A stretch of DNA of 46,906 nt from positions 1-46,906 of the forward strand of contig JBBSVE010000002.1 in the NCBI GenBank assembly GCA_038233815.1. Direction: 5' to 3'. Source of the DNA: JBBSVE01 sp038233815 (GTDB lineage: Bacteria; Pseudomonadota; Alphaproteobacteria; Rhodobacterales; Rhodobacteraceae). The translations under genes were made by a program, and so were the position numbers. Of the stretch, positions 17,921 through 26,342 are shown piece after piece. The notes beneath the pieces were generated by a model. It made no database searches. It was not told the DNA's origin and was given only the letters and a program-made list of their open reading frames with translations. Position 1 is the first letter of the stretch. Each line of letters starts with the position of its first letter.

Positions 17921-20044
17921 ATGAAACGCATCCTCACGACGACGACCGCCGTGTCGATGGCGCTGAGCACCCTGCCCACCAGCTATGCCGGTGCCCAACA
18001 GGCCGTATCGACCCCGGCGGGCAATGCGATCTGTCTGACGGATGCCGCACAGGCATGCCCGGCTGGGGAGACGTGTTTCACCCCGTCCGACGGAACCTGC
18101 GACAGCGCGGCCTCGCTCGCCGAAGCCACGAGCGCGCTGGCAGGAGCAACGACCGAAGCCCCGCCGCCGCCCGTTGCCGAAGCGTCGCCCGAGAACGCAG
18201 TGCCGACGGAGGCCGACGCCGCCGTTCAACAGCAGGCGGACGATGCACAGAAGGCCGCAGACGACGCGGCGAAAACCGAACCGCCGGCCGCCGACGCCCT
18301 GCCGGACGAGGCCAAGGTCAAGGCCGATGCCGCCATCGCAGCCCAGACCGACAGCGCACCGGCCCCAGCGGACCAACCCGAAGCCGCCGCCGAACCCGCC
18401 CCGGCGGCTCCCGCCCCGCCATCCGCTGTGGGGACCCCTGAGGCAACGCCGACTCCAGAGGTCGCACAGCCCGAAGTAACACCCGCGCCCGAAGCCGCCC
18501 AATCCGAAGCCGCACCGGCACCAGAAGCCGCCCCTTCGACAGAGGCCGCGCAGCCCAAGGCAGCACCGGCAGCAGAAGCCACGCAGCCCGAGGCTGCACA
18601 GTCCAAAGCTGCACCGGCACCCGAAGCCGCACCTTCGCCAGAAACCGCGCAGCCCACGGCAGCACCGGCACCAGAAGCCAAGCAGCCCGAGGCCGCAAAA
18701 TCCGAAGCCGCACCGGCACCCGAAGCCCCACAGGCACCCGAAGCCGCACAGTCAGAGCAGGCGCCTGCACCCGTGGCTGGTCAGACCGATGCTCCGGACG
18801 CGGCGCAACCGCAGGCTCCGGCGGCCGCTCCCGAAGCGGCGGCGACCGCTCCGGCGGCGCAACCGGACGCGCCCGCCGAAGCCGCGTCACCCGTGGAAGC
18901 GCCCGTCGTGCCACAGGAGGCGGAGGCGGCGTTGCAGTCGCTATTGGGCCAACCGGCGGCAGAGGAGGCACCTGCGGCGGCTGCGGCGGCAGAACCCGCC
19001 CCAGCGGCAGCAGGCGATGCGCCGGCGGCTCCGGCCGCGGCACCGGACGCCGTGGCAACGACCTCGACCGAAATTACCGCGGCCAACACGCGGACCAGTG
19101 GTCAGGAGTTCGCGGCCGCGCCGACCGCCGTGGGCAACGGCAAGAAGTCCGGTCTCTCGGATTTCGAGAAGTTTGGCCTCGTGGCGCTCGGTGCTCTGGC
19201 GGTGGGCGCCGTGCTCCAGAACGGCAATCAGGTCGTTTCCAACACCGGCGACCGGGTCGTGGTGAAGGAGGATAACGGCGACTACCGGGTGCTCAAGGAC
19301 GACGATGCGCTGCTGCGTCGCCCCGGTGCGAAGCTCAATACGGAAACCTACAAGGACGGCTCCACCCGGACGGTTCTCGACCGTCAGGACGGTTCCAGCA
19401 TCGTGACGATCCGCGACGCCTCGGGCCGCGTCCTGCGCCGCGTGCGCTATGCCGAAGACGGCACCGAAACGCGGCTCATCGACGACCTGCGCAAGAGTCC
19501 GCGCGTCGATGTGGCAACGATCCCGAAGCCGACCTACGACACGACGATCTCCGCGTCGGATTCCGGCACGGAACTGAAAGCGGCGCTCGACCGCATCAAG
19601 GCGCGAAAGACCGCGCGGACTTACAGCCTCAGCCAGATCCGCGACTACCGACAGGTGCGTGCGCTGGCGCCGACGATCAACGTGGACAGCATCACCTTCG
19701 CCTCCGGCTCCGCCGCGATCGCACCGACGGAAGCGGAGAAGCTGGCGCAGCTGGGCGGTTCGCTGACCAAGGTGATCGCGGATCGCCCCTACGAGGTGTT
19801 CCTGATCGAGGGCCATACCGACGCGGTGGGTTCGGCTGCTTCCAACCTCGCGCTGTCGGACCGGCGGGCGGAATCGGTGGCGCTGGCGCTGACGGAATAT
19901 TTCGACGTGCCGCCGGAGAACCTCGTCGTGCAGGGCTACGGCGAGGGTGAGCTGAAGGTGCCGACGCAATCTGACGAGCCGAAGAATAGGCGCGTCGCAG
20001 TGCGGCTGATCTCTCCTCTTATGCAGACCGCGACTATGCGCTGA
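17921..20044 (+). CDS. Secreted OmpA-domain protein with Ala/Pro/Glu-rich repeat region
   Basis: A 707-residue envelope protein. The N-terminus (MKRILTTTTAVSMALS, cleavage likely after SYAGA) is a signal peptide. Residues about 60-390 are almost only Ala, Pro, Glu and Gln, including a 33-residue tandem repeat. A hydrophobic segment follows (FGLVALGALAVGAVL, near 425), then a region rich in basic and acidic residues, and a C-terminal OmpA/MotB peptidoglycan-binding domain (about 585-700) with EGHTDAVGSAASNLALSDRR. The low-complexity tether would let the anchored end and the peptidoglycan-binding end span the periplasm. GTG 17882 is an alternative start, but ATG 17921 has a GGGAGAG site and a clean signal peptide. 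Confidence 0.9.
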   Translation: MKRILTTTTAVSMALSTLPTSYAGAQQAVSTPAGNAICLTDAAQACPAGETCFTPSDGTCDSAASLAEATSALAGATTEAPPPPVAEASPENAVPTEADAAVQQQADDAQKAADDAAKTEPPAADALPDEAKVKADAAIAAQTDSAPAPADQPEAAAEPAPAAPAPPSAVGTPEATPTPEVAQPEVTPAPEAAQSEAAPAPEAAPSTEAAQPKAAPAAEATQPEAAQSKAAPAPEAAPSPETAQPTAAPAPEAKQPEAAKSEAAPAPEAPQAPEAAQSEQAPAPVAGQTDAPDAAQPQAPAAAPEAAATAPAAQPDAPAEAASPVEAPVVPQEAEAALQSLLGQPAAEEAPAAAAAAEPAPAAAGDAPAAPAAAPDAVATTSTEITAANTRTSGQEFAAAPTAVGNGKKSGLSDFEKFGLVALGALAVGAVLQNGNQVVSNTGDRVVVKEDNGDYRVLKDDDALLRRPGAKLNTETYKDGSTRTVLDRQDGSSIVTIRDASGRVLRRVRYAEDGTETRLIDDLRKSPRVDVATIPKPTYDTTISASDSGTELKAALDRIKARKTARTYSLSQIRDYRQVRALAPTINVDSITFASGSAAIAPTEAEKLAQLGGSLTKVIADRPYEVFLIEGHTDAVGSAASNLALSDRRAESVALALTEYFDVPPENLVVQGYGEGELKVPTQSDEPKNRRVAVRLISPLMQTATMR
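18503..18700. repeat. 99-bp in-frame tandem repeat inside the OmpA-domain gene
   Basis: Two 99-bp copies (18503-18601, 18602-18700) encode residues 195-227 and 228-260, each of the form S(E/K)AAPAPEAAPS...QPEAA. A third, diverging and shorter copy starts at 18701. The copies are imperfect at the DNA level. Period is read from the translation. Confidence 0.85.
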
Positions 20045-20060
20045 CGGGCTCGCGGGCTTT

Positions 20061-20094
20061 ATGGGGCGGCGGGAGCACGGTCCTGCCGCCCCAT
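20061..20094 (+). terminator. Strong hairpin after the OmpA-domain gene
   Basis: ATGGGGCGGC (20061-20070) pairs perfectly with GCCGCCCCAT (20085-20094). The stem extends inward by GGGA/TCCT with one G-T pair, leaving a 6-base loop. It begins 16 bases after the stop codon. No T-run follows, only ATTCAT, so termination may need Rho or it may protect the mRNA end. Confidence 0.6.
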
Positions 20095-20112
20095 ATTCAT
20101 GGCGGGGATGGA

Positions 20113-21102
20113 ATGGACATGATCGCGCATGATGACGCACCGGGGGCGGCGCTTCGCTGGCAGGCGGACGGTGAGGGCGCGGCCATGGCCACGGTGGTGG
20201 AAACCTGGGGATCGGCGCCGCGCCCCGTGGGAAGCCAGCTTGCCATTTCCGGCGCGGGGGAGATGGTGGGGTCTGTCTCCGGCGGTTGCGTCGACGGCGC
20301 GGTGGTGGCCGAGGCGATGGCCTCGCTGGCGGATGGCGCCCCCCGGCTTCTCACTTACGGCGTCGCGGACGAGGAGGCCTTTGCGGTGGGCCTCGCCTGT
20401 GGCGGCACGATCCGCGTGATGGTGGAGCCGGTGGGGCAGAGCGGTATCGCGCCCGATATGCTTGGCGCGCTGGTGACGGCCCGGACGGAGCGGCGCGCGG
20501 TGGCGATGATCACCGACCTCGGCACATGGAGCAGGCGGTTGACGGCGGGTCCGGGCGACGCGCTGGGGGATCGGATCGCGGCGCGGATGCGGTCGGATCG
20601 GTCCGGGCTGGAGGATGGCGGCGCCTTCGTTGCCATTCATAACCCGCCACTTCGGATGATCGTGGTGGGTGCGGTCCACATCGCGCAGCCGCTGGTCGCC
20701 ATGGCGCGCATCTGCGGCTACGATCCGGTCCTGATCGACCCACGCGGCGCCTTCGGCTCCGCCGCGCGCTTTCCCGGGGAGCGGATCGTCGATGATTGGT
20801 CCGACGAGGCGATGGCCGCCCTCGCGCCCGATGCCCGGACCGCGGTGGTGACGCTGACCCATGACCCGAAGCTCGACGATCCGGCGCTGCTGGTGGCGCT
20901 GCAAAGCCCCGCGTTCTACGTCGGATGCCTAGGGTCCACGCGAACGCATGCCAAGCGTCTCGACCGCCTTCGCGCTGCAGGGGTGAAGAATACCTCACGC
21001 CTCCATGCGCCGGTCGGCCTTGCGATCGGCGCGCGATCGCCTGCAGAGATCGCGGTGGCGATCATGGCAGAGGTTACGCAGGTGTTGCGGCAGGAATCGT
21101 GA
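20113..21102 (+). CDS. XdhC/CoxI family protein
   Basis: A 329-residue protein with an N-terminal XdhC-CoxI domain (MATVVETWGSAPRPVGSQL, SGGCVDGAVVAEA) and a C-terminal Rossmann-like XdhC domain (MIVVGAVHIAQPLVAMA, VGCLGSTRTHAKR). XdhC proteins bind molybdenum cofactor, help sulfurate it and insert it into xanthine-dehydrogenase-type enzymes. No such enzyme gene is nearby, so its client is elsewhere in the genome. The motif in the second domain reads GAVHIA where GAGHV(A/G) is common. ATG 20113 has a purine-rich GGGGATGGA before it. Ends 10 bases from the convergent infC stop. Confidence 0.9.
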   Translation: MDMIAHDDAPGAALRWQADGEGAAMATVVETWGSAPRPVGSQLAISGAGEMVGSVSGGCVDGAVVAEAMASLADGAPRLLTYGVADEEAFAVGLACGGTIRVMVEPVGQSGIAPDMLGALVTARTERRAVAMITDLGTWSRRLTAGPGDALGDRIAARMRSDRSGLEDGGAFVAIHNPPLRMIVVGAVHIAQPLVAMARICGYDPVLIDPRGAFGSAARFPGERIVDDWSDEAMAALAPDARTAVVTLTHDPKLDDPALLVALQSPAFYVGCLGSTRTHAKRLDRLRAAGVKNTSRLHAPVGLAIGARSPAEIAVAIMAEVTQVLRQES

Positions 21103-21112
21103 CCGAGAGGCC

Positions 21113-21658
21113 CTATCGCGGACCGATCATCATGACCATCTGGCGGCCTTCGAGCCTCGGGAAGCTCTCGAGCTTGCCCGCCTCTTCCGCGATCACGTCG
21201 TCGGCCACGCGGTTCAGGAGCTCCAGCCCAAGCTGCTGGTGCGCCATTTCCCGACCGCGAAAACGCAGCGTTACCTTCACCTTGTCGCCTTCGCCGAGGA
21301 ACTTGAGCACGGAGCGCATCTTCACGTTGTAGTCGTGAATGTCGGTGCCGGGGCGGAACTTGATTTCCTTGATCTCGATGATGTGCTGCTTCTTGCGGGC
21401 CTCGGCCTCGCGCTTCTGCTGCTCATACTTGAACTTGCCGAAGTCCATGATCTTGCAGACCGGCGGCTCGGCATTGGGGGAGATCTCCACCAGATCGAGC
21501 CCTGCCTCTTCGGCCATCGCCATCGCGCGGGAGGGCGTCACGACGCCGACATTCTCTCCGTCCGCGCCGATGAGACGGATCTCCGCGCTGCGGATGCGGT
21601 CATTCACGCGCGGGCCGGTGTCGCGTTGCGGCGGGGCGTTGTGGGGTCTGCGTCCTAT
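21113..21658 (-). CDS. infC: Translation initiation factor IF-3, ATA start proposed
   Basis: IF-3 binds the 30S subunit and checks initiator tRNA and start-codon fit. The 181-residue product starts (M)GRRPHNAPPQRDTGPRVNDRIR, then has the N-terminal domain, linker (YEQQKREAEARKKQ) and C-terminal domain ending GRQMVMMIGPR. I place the start at the ATA codon at 21658: it is preceded at normal spacing by AAGGAAA, and protein homology begins there. No ATG occurs in frame; the only canonical alternative is GTG at 21688, with no ribosome site and a non-family extension (PLHHRRKST). Non-canonical starts in infC are known to give autoregulation by IF-3 itself. rpmI and rplT are not next to it. Confidence 0.93.
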   Translation of the reverse strand: MGRRPHNAPPQRDTGPRVNDRIRSAEIRLIGADGENVGVVTPSRAMAMAEEAGLDLVEISPNAEPPVCKIMDFGKFKYEQQKREAEARKKQHIIEIKEIKFRPGTDIHDYNVKMRSVLKFLGEGDKVKVTLRFRGREMAHQQLGLELLNRVADDVIAEEAGKLESFPRLEGRQMVMMIGPR

Positions 21659-21857
21659 GGTCGATTTCCTTCGGTGATGGAGGGGCACGTGCCCGACGGC
21701 GTAAGGTAGACCCGGACGGCCGGATCTTCAACCCGTATCGGGGTGCGTTCTGCCACTCTGCGCCGACCGGACTCGCGTCCCGCACTTTCCAACCGGCACA
21801 CCGTCTGGCATCATGCAATGCGGGCTTTCGTGCCGCGCAACCTTGGGGGGATACCAC

Positions 21858-22343
21858 ATGAACGGACTGGTCACGATCGGGGCTGCGCTCGTCATACTCG
21901 GAGGCGCGGGATATTACGAGCTTGGCTACCTTCCGGCGAGCCGGGAAGCGCAGGCCGACGCGTCCATGGAGGCGGCTGGAGAGGTGGAGCCGCAGGCAAC
22001 GTTGATCGAGGTCGACGAGCCGGTTGTCGTTGACCTTCCCGGAGTGTCCCCCGCAACCCGGACGGCAGAGATGGGCGTCACCTCCACGCCGGTTCCCACC
22101 GGGGGAAGCGGACCGCTGGGCACGGCCCCTCCGGGATCGGCGGCTGACGATGCGCGGTCCGGTGTCGATCCCGCGCTGACGACCGCGGGATTCAACGCGG
22201 ATGCGGTCCTGCTGCTGATCGACGGCTCGACGCTCGATGCGTCGCAGAAAGCGTCGCTCACGGCCGAGGTGCGGGATGCGTCCTCCGACCCCGCCCGGAT
22301 CGGCCCGGTGCTGGAGCGGGTGCGCGCGGCGCTCGGTCAATAG
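21858..22343 (+). CDS. Hypothetical membrane-anchored protein
   Basis: Not recognised. The 161-residue product starts MNGLVTIGAALVILGGAGYY, an uncleaved-looking N-terminal membrane anchor. A Pro/Gly/Thr-rich linker (about 45-105) and a short C-terminal module follow (FNADAVLLLIDGSTLDASQKASLTAEV), which may be a small helical domain. A GGGGGG ribosome site lies before ATG 21858. It is divergent from infC and converges on fpr with a 12-base gap. Most of the protein would be periplasmic. Confidence 0.75.
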   Translation: MNGLVTIGAALVILGGAGYYELGYLPASREAQADASMEAAGEVEPQATLIEVDEPVVVDLPGVSPATRTAEMGVTSTPVPTGGSGPLGTAPPGSAADDARSGVDPALTTAGFNADAVLLLIDGSTLDASQKASLTAEVRDASSDPARIGPVLERVRAALGQ

Positions 22344-22355
22344 CGCCGACCGTTC

Positions 22356-23177
22356 TCAGATCCCGTCGCCGACAAAGGCCTTTTCCACGACATATTCCTT
22401 CGGGTCCGAGTTCGCGCCCTCGCGCAGGCCGAACGCTTCGAGAACCGCCTTCAGATCCTTGTTGAATGCTATCGAGCCGCAAACCATCGCGCGGTCGTCC
22501 GCCGCCGTCATCGCGGGCAGGCCGAGGTCTGAGAAGACCTTGCCCGATGTCAGATTGTCGGTGATGCGTCCCATCCGCGCCGAATCCTCGCGCGTCGTCG
22601 TGGGGTAGTAGAGCAGCCCCGTCGCCGCCATCTCGCCGATCAGCGGATCGGCCCGAAGATCCTCGACCAAGCGGCGGCCATATTCCAGCTCGGCCACCTC
22701 CCGGCAGGTGTGCATCATCACGACCTGTTCATATTTCTCGTAGGTTTCGGGATCGCGCATCAGGCTTGCAAAGGGCGCGATCCCGGTGCCGGTCGCCAGC
22801 AGCCAGAGCCGCTTGCCGGGCAGCAGCGCGTCATGGACCAGCGTGCCCACCGGCTTGGGGCGCAGGATGATCTCGTCGCCCGGAATGATGTGCTGGAGCA
22901 TCGAGGTCAGCGGGCCTTCGGGCACCTTGATGGAGTAGAACTCCAGCTCGTCGTCCCAGTTCGGCGAGGCGATGGAATAGGCGCGCAGCAGGGGCTTGCC
23001 GGTGTCGCCCATCAGCCCGATCATCACGAATTCGCCCGACCGGAACCGCAGGCTCGCCGGGCGCGTCACCCGGAAGGAAAACAGCCGGTCGGTCCAATGC
23101 CGGACCGAGGTGACCCGCTGGCCATCGGGGAGGGTGATCCGTGTCGCGTCGTTCGGCATCGGCGTCTGGTCCGTCAT
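22356..23177 (-). CDS. fpr: Ferredoxin-NADP+ reductase
   Basis: A 273-residue FAD enzyme exchanging electrons between NADPH and ferredoxin or flavodoxin. FAD site RAYSIASPN, NADP site ATGTGIAPFASL and a C-terminal extension ending YVVEKAFVGDGI mark the bacterial subclass II enzymes. It lies 62 bases after the DUF934 gene, at the end of the sulfite-reduction operon, so it is a plausible electron source for CysI and CysH; in other bacteria it also serves oxidative stress and Fe-S repair. No ferredoxin gene is in the window. Confidence 0.93.
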   Translation of the reverse strand: MTDQTPMPNDATRITLPDGQRVTSVRHWTDRLFSFRVTRPASLRFRSGEFVMIGLMGDTGKPLLRAYSIASPNWDDELEFYSIKVPEGPLTSMLQHIIPGDEIILRPKPVGTLVHDALLPGKRLWLLATGTGIAPFASLMRDPETYEKYEQVVMMHTCREVAELEYGRRLVEDLRADPLIGEMAATGLLYYPTTTREDSARMGRITDNLTSGKVFSDLGLPAMTAADDRAMVCGSIAFNKDLKAVLEAFGLREGANSDPKEYVVEKAFVGDGI

Positions 23178-23239
23178 TCCTGTCCGTCCTAGCTATGGGG
23201 TGTCTGCGCCAAGGGAAACCCCCCACGCGGGAGAGATCA

Positions 23240-23647
23240 TCAGGCCCGCAGGCGCGTCTGGTAGTCGTGCGCCCGCCAGTCCGCCCGGGTGACCCACTGC
23301 GCCTCCGGCTGGCGGGCGGCCAGATCGTCCGGGATCTCCACCTCGTCGAACCCAACGCGGCGCGCCATGGCATACTGGTCCGCCAACACATGCCCCTTCG
23401 CGCGGAGCCTGCCCACGTAACCCATCATCCGTATGCGCCGCCCGAGCGTCAGTCCGCGCCCGTCGCTGAACGACGGAAAGGCGATACGGATCAGCCTCAG
23501 ATCCGCGAGATAGGGGAGCAGGGCCGCCGGCGCATCGGTGTTGGCCAGATCGATAGCGCCCTCGTGGAACGGCAGCTCGGCGAGGCCGACATAGGCCGGG
23601 ATCGGATATTCGGTCGAAAACCCGACGTCGGTGACGATGACATTCAT
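23240..23647 (-). CDS. DUF934 family protein (sulfite-reduction associated)
   Basis: A 135-residue cytoplasmic protein with PFHEGAIDLANTDAPAAL, LIRIAFPSFSDGRGLTLGRRIR and VLADQYAMARRVGFDEVEI, the typical DUF934 blocks. Such genes sit beside cysH and cysI in many proteobacteria; the function is not established. The ATG at 23647 overlaps the cysH stop by 4 bases (ATGA), implying coupled translation. The longer in-frame reading to 23725 lies within cysH and is rejected. Confidence 0.9.
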   Translation of the reverse strand: MNVIVTDVGFSTEYPIPAYVGLAELPFHEGAIDLANTDAPAALLPYLADLRLIRIAFPSFSDGRGLTLGRRIRMMGYVGRLRAKGHVLADQYAMARRVGFDEVEIPDDLAARQPEAQWVTRADWRAHDYQTRLRA

Positions 23648-24387
23648 GCTGCTTGCTCCCTGTTTCGGACTGCGCGTCCGCCGTCGAAATGAATGCCGCA
23701 CTCGGTTTTTTCCGTGCCACGCCAACGGCCTGCGCGGGGGTCTTCACCTGTTGCGACAGGAGAGGTGCAGGGCGCGCAGCCGATGCTAGGGTAGTCCTTC
23801 GCGACCAGAGGGTGACGCGGCAGGCGGTTGTTCACCATGTAATCGGCAAGGTCGTCGCGTCCCCAATGGGCGAGCGGATTGATCTTGAGGCGCATATCGC
23901 CCTCGGCCTCGAAAAACGCGACGCTGCTGCGGGACGCACCCTGATACCGCTTGCGCCCGGTGATCCAGGCGTCGAATCCGGTCAGCGCGCGCGCCAGCAC
24001 GGCGGTTTTTCGGAGCGCACAGCAGGCGTCGGGGTCGGTCCGGTGCAAATGGCCCTCAGCATCCCGCAATACCACCTCCGCCGGGTCGGGCCGGACGATC
24101 CGCAGGTCGGTCAGGGACAACCGCTCCGCCAGCGTGCGCTGATAGGCCAGGGTCTCCGCGAACAGCATCCCGGTGTCGATAAATAGGACCGTCGTGTCCG
24201 GTGCCACCACCGACAGCAGGTGGAGGAGCACCACCGATTCCGCCCCGAAGGACGATACCAGCGCCACCCGCCCGACTGCCGGATCGCAGAGCGCGTGGTC
24301 CAGTATCGCCGTCGCCCCGTGGTGGCGGTAGCGGGCGTTCAGGGCTTCGGCCCGCGCTTCCATCGGTGGGGCTGGGTCACGCGGCAT
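23644..24387 (-). CDS. cysH: Adenylylsulfate (APS) reductase, assimilatory
   Basis: A 247-residue PAPS/APS reductase-family protein reducing activated sulfate to sulfite. The P-loop-like SSFGAESVVLL is followed by a CC pair in DACCALRK, then GCAPC and the C-terminal ECGIH cysteine. The two cysteine pairs indicate a [4Fe-4S] cluster, so APS rather than PAPS is the likely substrate. It overlaps cysI by 11 bases and DUF934 by 4. Confidence 0.94.
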   Translation of the reverse strand: MPRDPAPPMEARAEALNARYRHHGATAILDHALCDPAVGRVALVSSFGAESVVLLHLLSVVAPDTTVLFIDTGMLFAETLAYQRTLAERLSLTDLRIVRPDPAEVVLRDAEGHLHRTDPDACCALRKTAVLARALTGFDAWITGRKRYQGASRSSVAFFEAEGDMRLKINPLAHWGRDDLADYMVNNRLPRHPLVAKDYPSIGCAPCTSPVATGEDPRAGRWRGTEKTECGIHFDGGRAVRNREQAA

Positions 24388-26044
24388 CGCGGACCGCCTC
24401 TTTGTAGAGGGCGGCCTTGAACGGGGCCATCCCGAGCCTGCGGTAGGTCTGTAGAAACGTCTCCGACGGCTCGGTGCGAAGCGCGAGGTAGGCGTGGATC
24501 AGCCGCTCGATCGCGGGCACGATCCGGTCGTAGGCGAAGCCTGGGCCGGTCCGCTCCCCCACCACCGCATCTTCGGAGCCATCGCCGCCAAGCGTGATCT
24601 GATAATTCTCCACCCCCGCCCGATCCAGTCCGAGAATGCCGATATGGCCGACATGATGGTGCCCGCAGGCGTTGATGCATCCCGAGATCTTGATCTTCAG
24701 AGGGCCGATGTCATGCTCCAGCTTCAGCGCGTCGAAGCGGAGCGCGATCTGCTGCGCGACCGGGATCGACCGCGCCGTGGCCAGCGCGCAATAGTCCATG
24801 CCGGGGCAGGCGATGATGTCGGAGATCAGCCCCACGTTCGCGGTGCCGAGACCGGCCGCCCGCAGCGCCTCATGGACCGCAGGCAGGTCCGAGAGATGCA
24901 CATGCGGCAGGATCACGTTCTGCTCATGGCTGATTCGCAGCTCGGCATGGCCGAACCGCTCGGCCAGATCGGCCATCACCCGCATCTGGTCCGCCGTCGC
25001 ATCGCCGGGCGTCGCACCATGCGCCTTCAGGCTGACGGTGACGATGCGGTAGTCGGGATGCTTGTGCGCGGCCAGATTCGTGTCGGCCCAGGACCGGAAC
25101 AGGGCGTCCGCCCGGTAGGCCATGTCGAACGCGCCGGTGGATGCCGCGCGGAAGGGCGGCGGCGTGAAGGCGGCCTCGATCCGGGCCAGCAGCGCCTGAT
25201 CGTGGCCGTGAAACAGCGGGCGAAGCTCGGCGAAACGGTCCTCGATCAGACGGGTGATTTCGGCCGCGCCCGTCTCGAACAGGGTGATCTTCATGCGCGC
25301 CTTGAACTTGTTGTCGCGCCGGCCGAGCATGTTGTAGATGCTGAGCACCGCCTCGACATACGGCAGCAGGTCGGCCTTTGGCAGGAAGCGCCGCACGACC
25401 ATGCCGATCATCGGCGTCCGGCCCAGCCCGCCGCCCACGATCACTTCGAACCCCGGCTCTCCGGTCTCGTTGCGCACCATTCGGAGGCCGATGTCATGCG
25501 CCTTGGTCACGGCCCGGTCGTTGGGCGCGCCGGTGACCGCGATCTTGAATTTCCGCGGCAGGAACTGGAACTCGGGGTGATCGGTCGACCATTGGCGCAA
25601 CAGCTCCGCCACCGGGCGGGGGTCCTCGATCTCGTCCGCGCTGGCGCCCGCGAAATGGTCCGCGGTGACATTGCGCACCGTGTTGCCGGATGTCTGGATG
25701 GAATGCATCCCCACATCCGCCAGCGCCGCGAGAATCCGGGGCACGTCATCGAGGCGCGGCCAATTGAACTGGATGTTCTGGCGCGTGGTGAAGTGACCAT
25801 AGCCCTTGTCCCACGTCTCCGCGATGACGGCGAGCTGGCGCATCTGACGGGGCGAGATCGTGCCATAGGGGATCGCCACGCGCAGCATGTAGGCGTGAAG
25901 CTGGAGGTAGAGGCCGTTCATCAGCCGAAACGGCTTGAACTCATCCTCGGTGAGCGAACCGTCGATCCGGCGTGCGATCTGGCCCGCAAACTGGTCAACG
26001 CGGGTGCGCACGAAGGCCTCGTCGAAATCGGTATAGTCATACAT
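24377..26044 (-). CDS. cysI: Sulfite reductase, siroheme [4Fe-4S] type
   Basis: A 555-residue nitrite/sulfite reductase-family hemoprotein reducing sulfite to sulfide. Both ferredoxin-like half-domains are present. The cluster/siroheme ligands are in CPGMDYC and KISGCINACGHHH (CX5C then CX3C). An N-terminal YGHFTTRQNIQFNW block binds siroheme. No flavoprotein subunit (cysJ) is near, so ferredoxin via Fpr probably supplies electrons. ATG 26044 gives MYDYTDFDEAFV; it overlaps the DUF2849 gene by 8 bases. Annotation as a nitrite reductase is possible on sequence alone, but cysH and DUF934 next door favour sulfite. Confidence 0.94.
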   Translation of the reverse strand: MYDYTDFDEAFVRTRVDQFAGQIARRIDGSLTEDEFKPFRLMNGLYLQLHAYMLRVAIPYGTISPRQMRQLAVIAETWDKGYGHFTTRQNIQFNWPRLDDVPRILAALADVGMHSIQTSGNTVRNVTADHFAGASADEIEDPRPVAELLRQWSTDHPEFQFLPRKFKIAVTGAPNDRAVTKAHDIGLRMVRNETGEPGFEVIVGGGLGRTPMIGMVVRRFLPKADLLPYVEAVLSIYNMLGRRDNKFKARMKITLFETGAAEITRLIEDRFAELRPLFHGHDQALLARIEAAFTPPPFRAASTGAFDMAYRADALFRSWADTNLAAHKHPDYRIVTVSLKAHGATPGDATADQMRVMADLAERFGHAELRISHEQNVILPHVHLSDLPAVHEALRAAGLGTANVGLISDIIACPGMDYCALATARSIPVAQQIALRFDALKLEHDIGPLKIKISGCINACGHHHVGHIGILGLDRAGVENYQITLGGDGSEDAVVGERTGPGFAYDRIVPAIERLIHAYLALRTEPSETFLQTYRRLGMAPFKAALYKEAVRDAA

Positions 26045-26342
26045 GGCGAAGGGCCTGCTTTCCGTGGGGATAGTTCGACGGCCCGCGGGTGCGGAACGAT
26101 TCGCGGAAATGGGTCGGCTCGGGTCCGTCCGCCCCCATCCGCGCATCGGCGAGATAGGCGCCAACCGCCTCTGCCTTGCGCGCGGAGGCGTCGAGAAGGC
26201 GGATCTGCGCGTGCGCCTCGTCGAGCAGCAGTTCCGCGCGGGACAGATCGCGGGTCCAGGCATCCTCGGCGGTAAGCCAGATCGCGTCGCCCTCGATCAG
26301 CGCGTTGGCAGTCACGACCTTTGGGGTGAAATCGCGGCTCAT
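26037..26342 (-). CDS. DUF2849 family protein
   Basis: A 101-residue protein, MSRDFTPKVVTANALIEGDAIW at its start (quoted in part), rich in charged residues after position 50. DUF2849 proteins occur between cobA/cysG-type genes and cysI in alphaproteobacteria; the function is unknown. Start ATG 26342 has GGGAGG before it and overlaps the cobA stop by 4 bases (ATGA). The tail overlaps cysI, so translation of the three genes is probably coupled. Confidence 0.88.
   Translation of the reverse strand: MSRDFTPKVVTANALIEGDAIWLTAEDAWTRDLSRAELLLDEAHAQIRLLDASARKAEAVGAYLADARMGADGPEPTHFRESFRTRGPSNYPHGKQALRHV

Noticed and set aside
18941..20140. A 399-codon minus-strand frame opposite the OmpA-domain gene
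   Set aside because: The plus strand has a signal peptide and an OmpA domain; the antisense product has no family signature.
24494..26275. A 593-codon plus-strand frame antisense to cysI
   Set aside because: CysI motifs are unambiguous on the minus strand; the antisense product resembles nothing.
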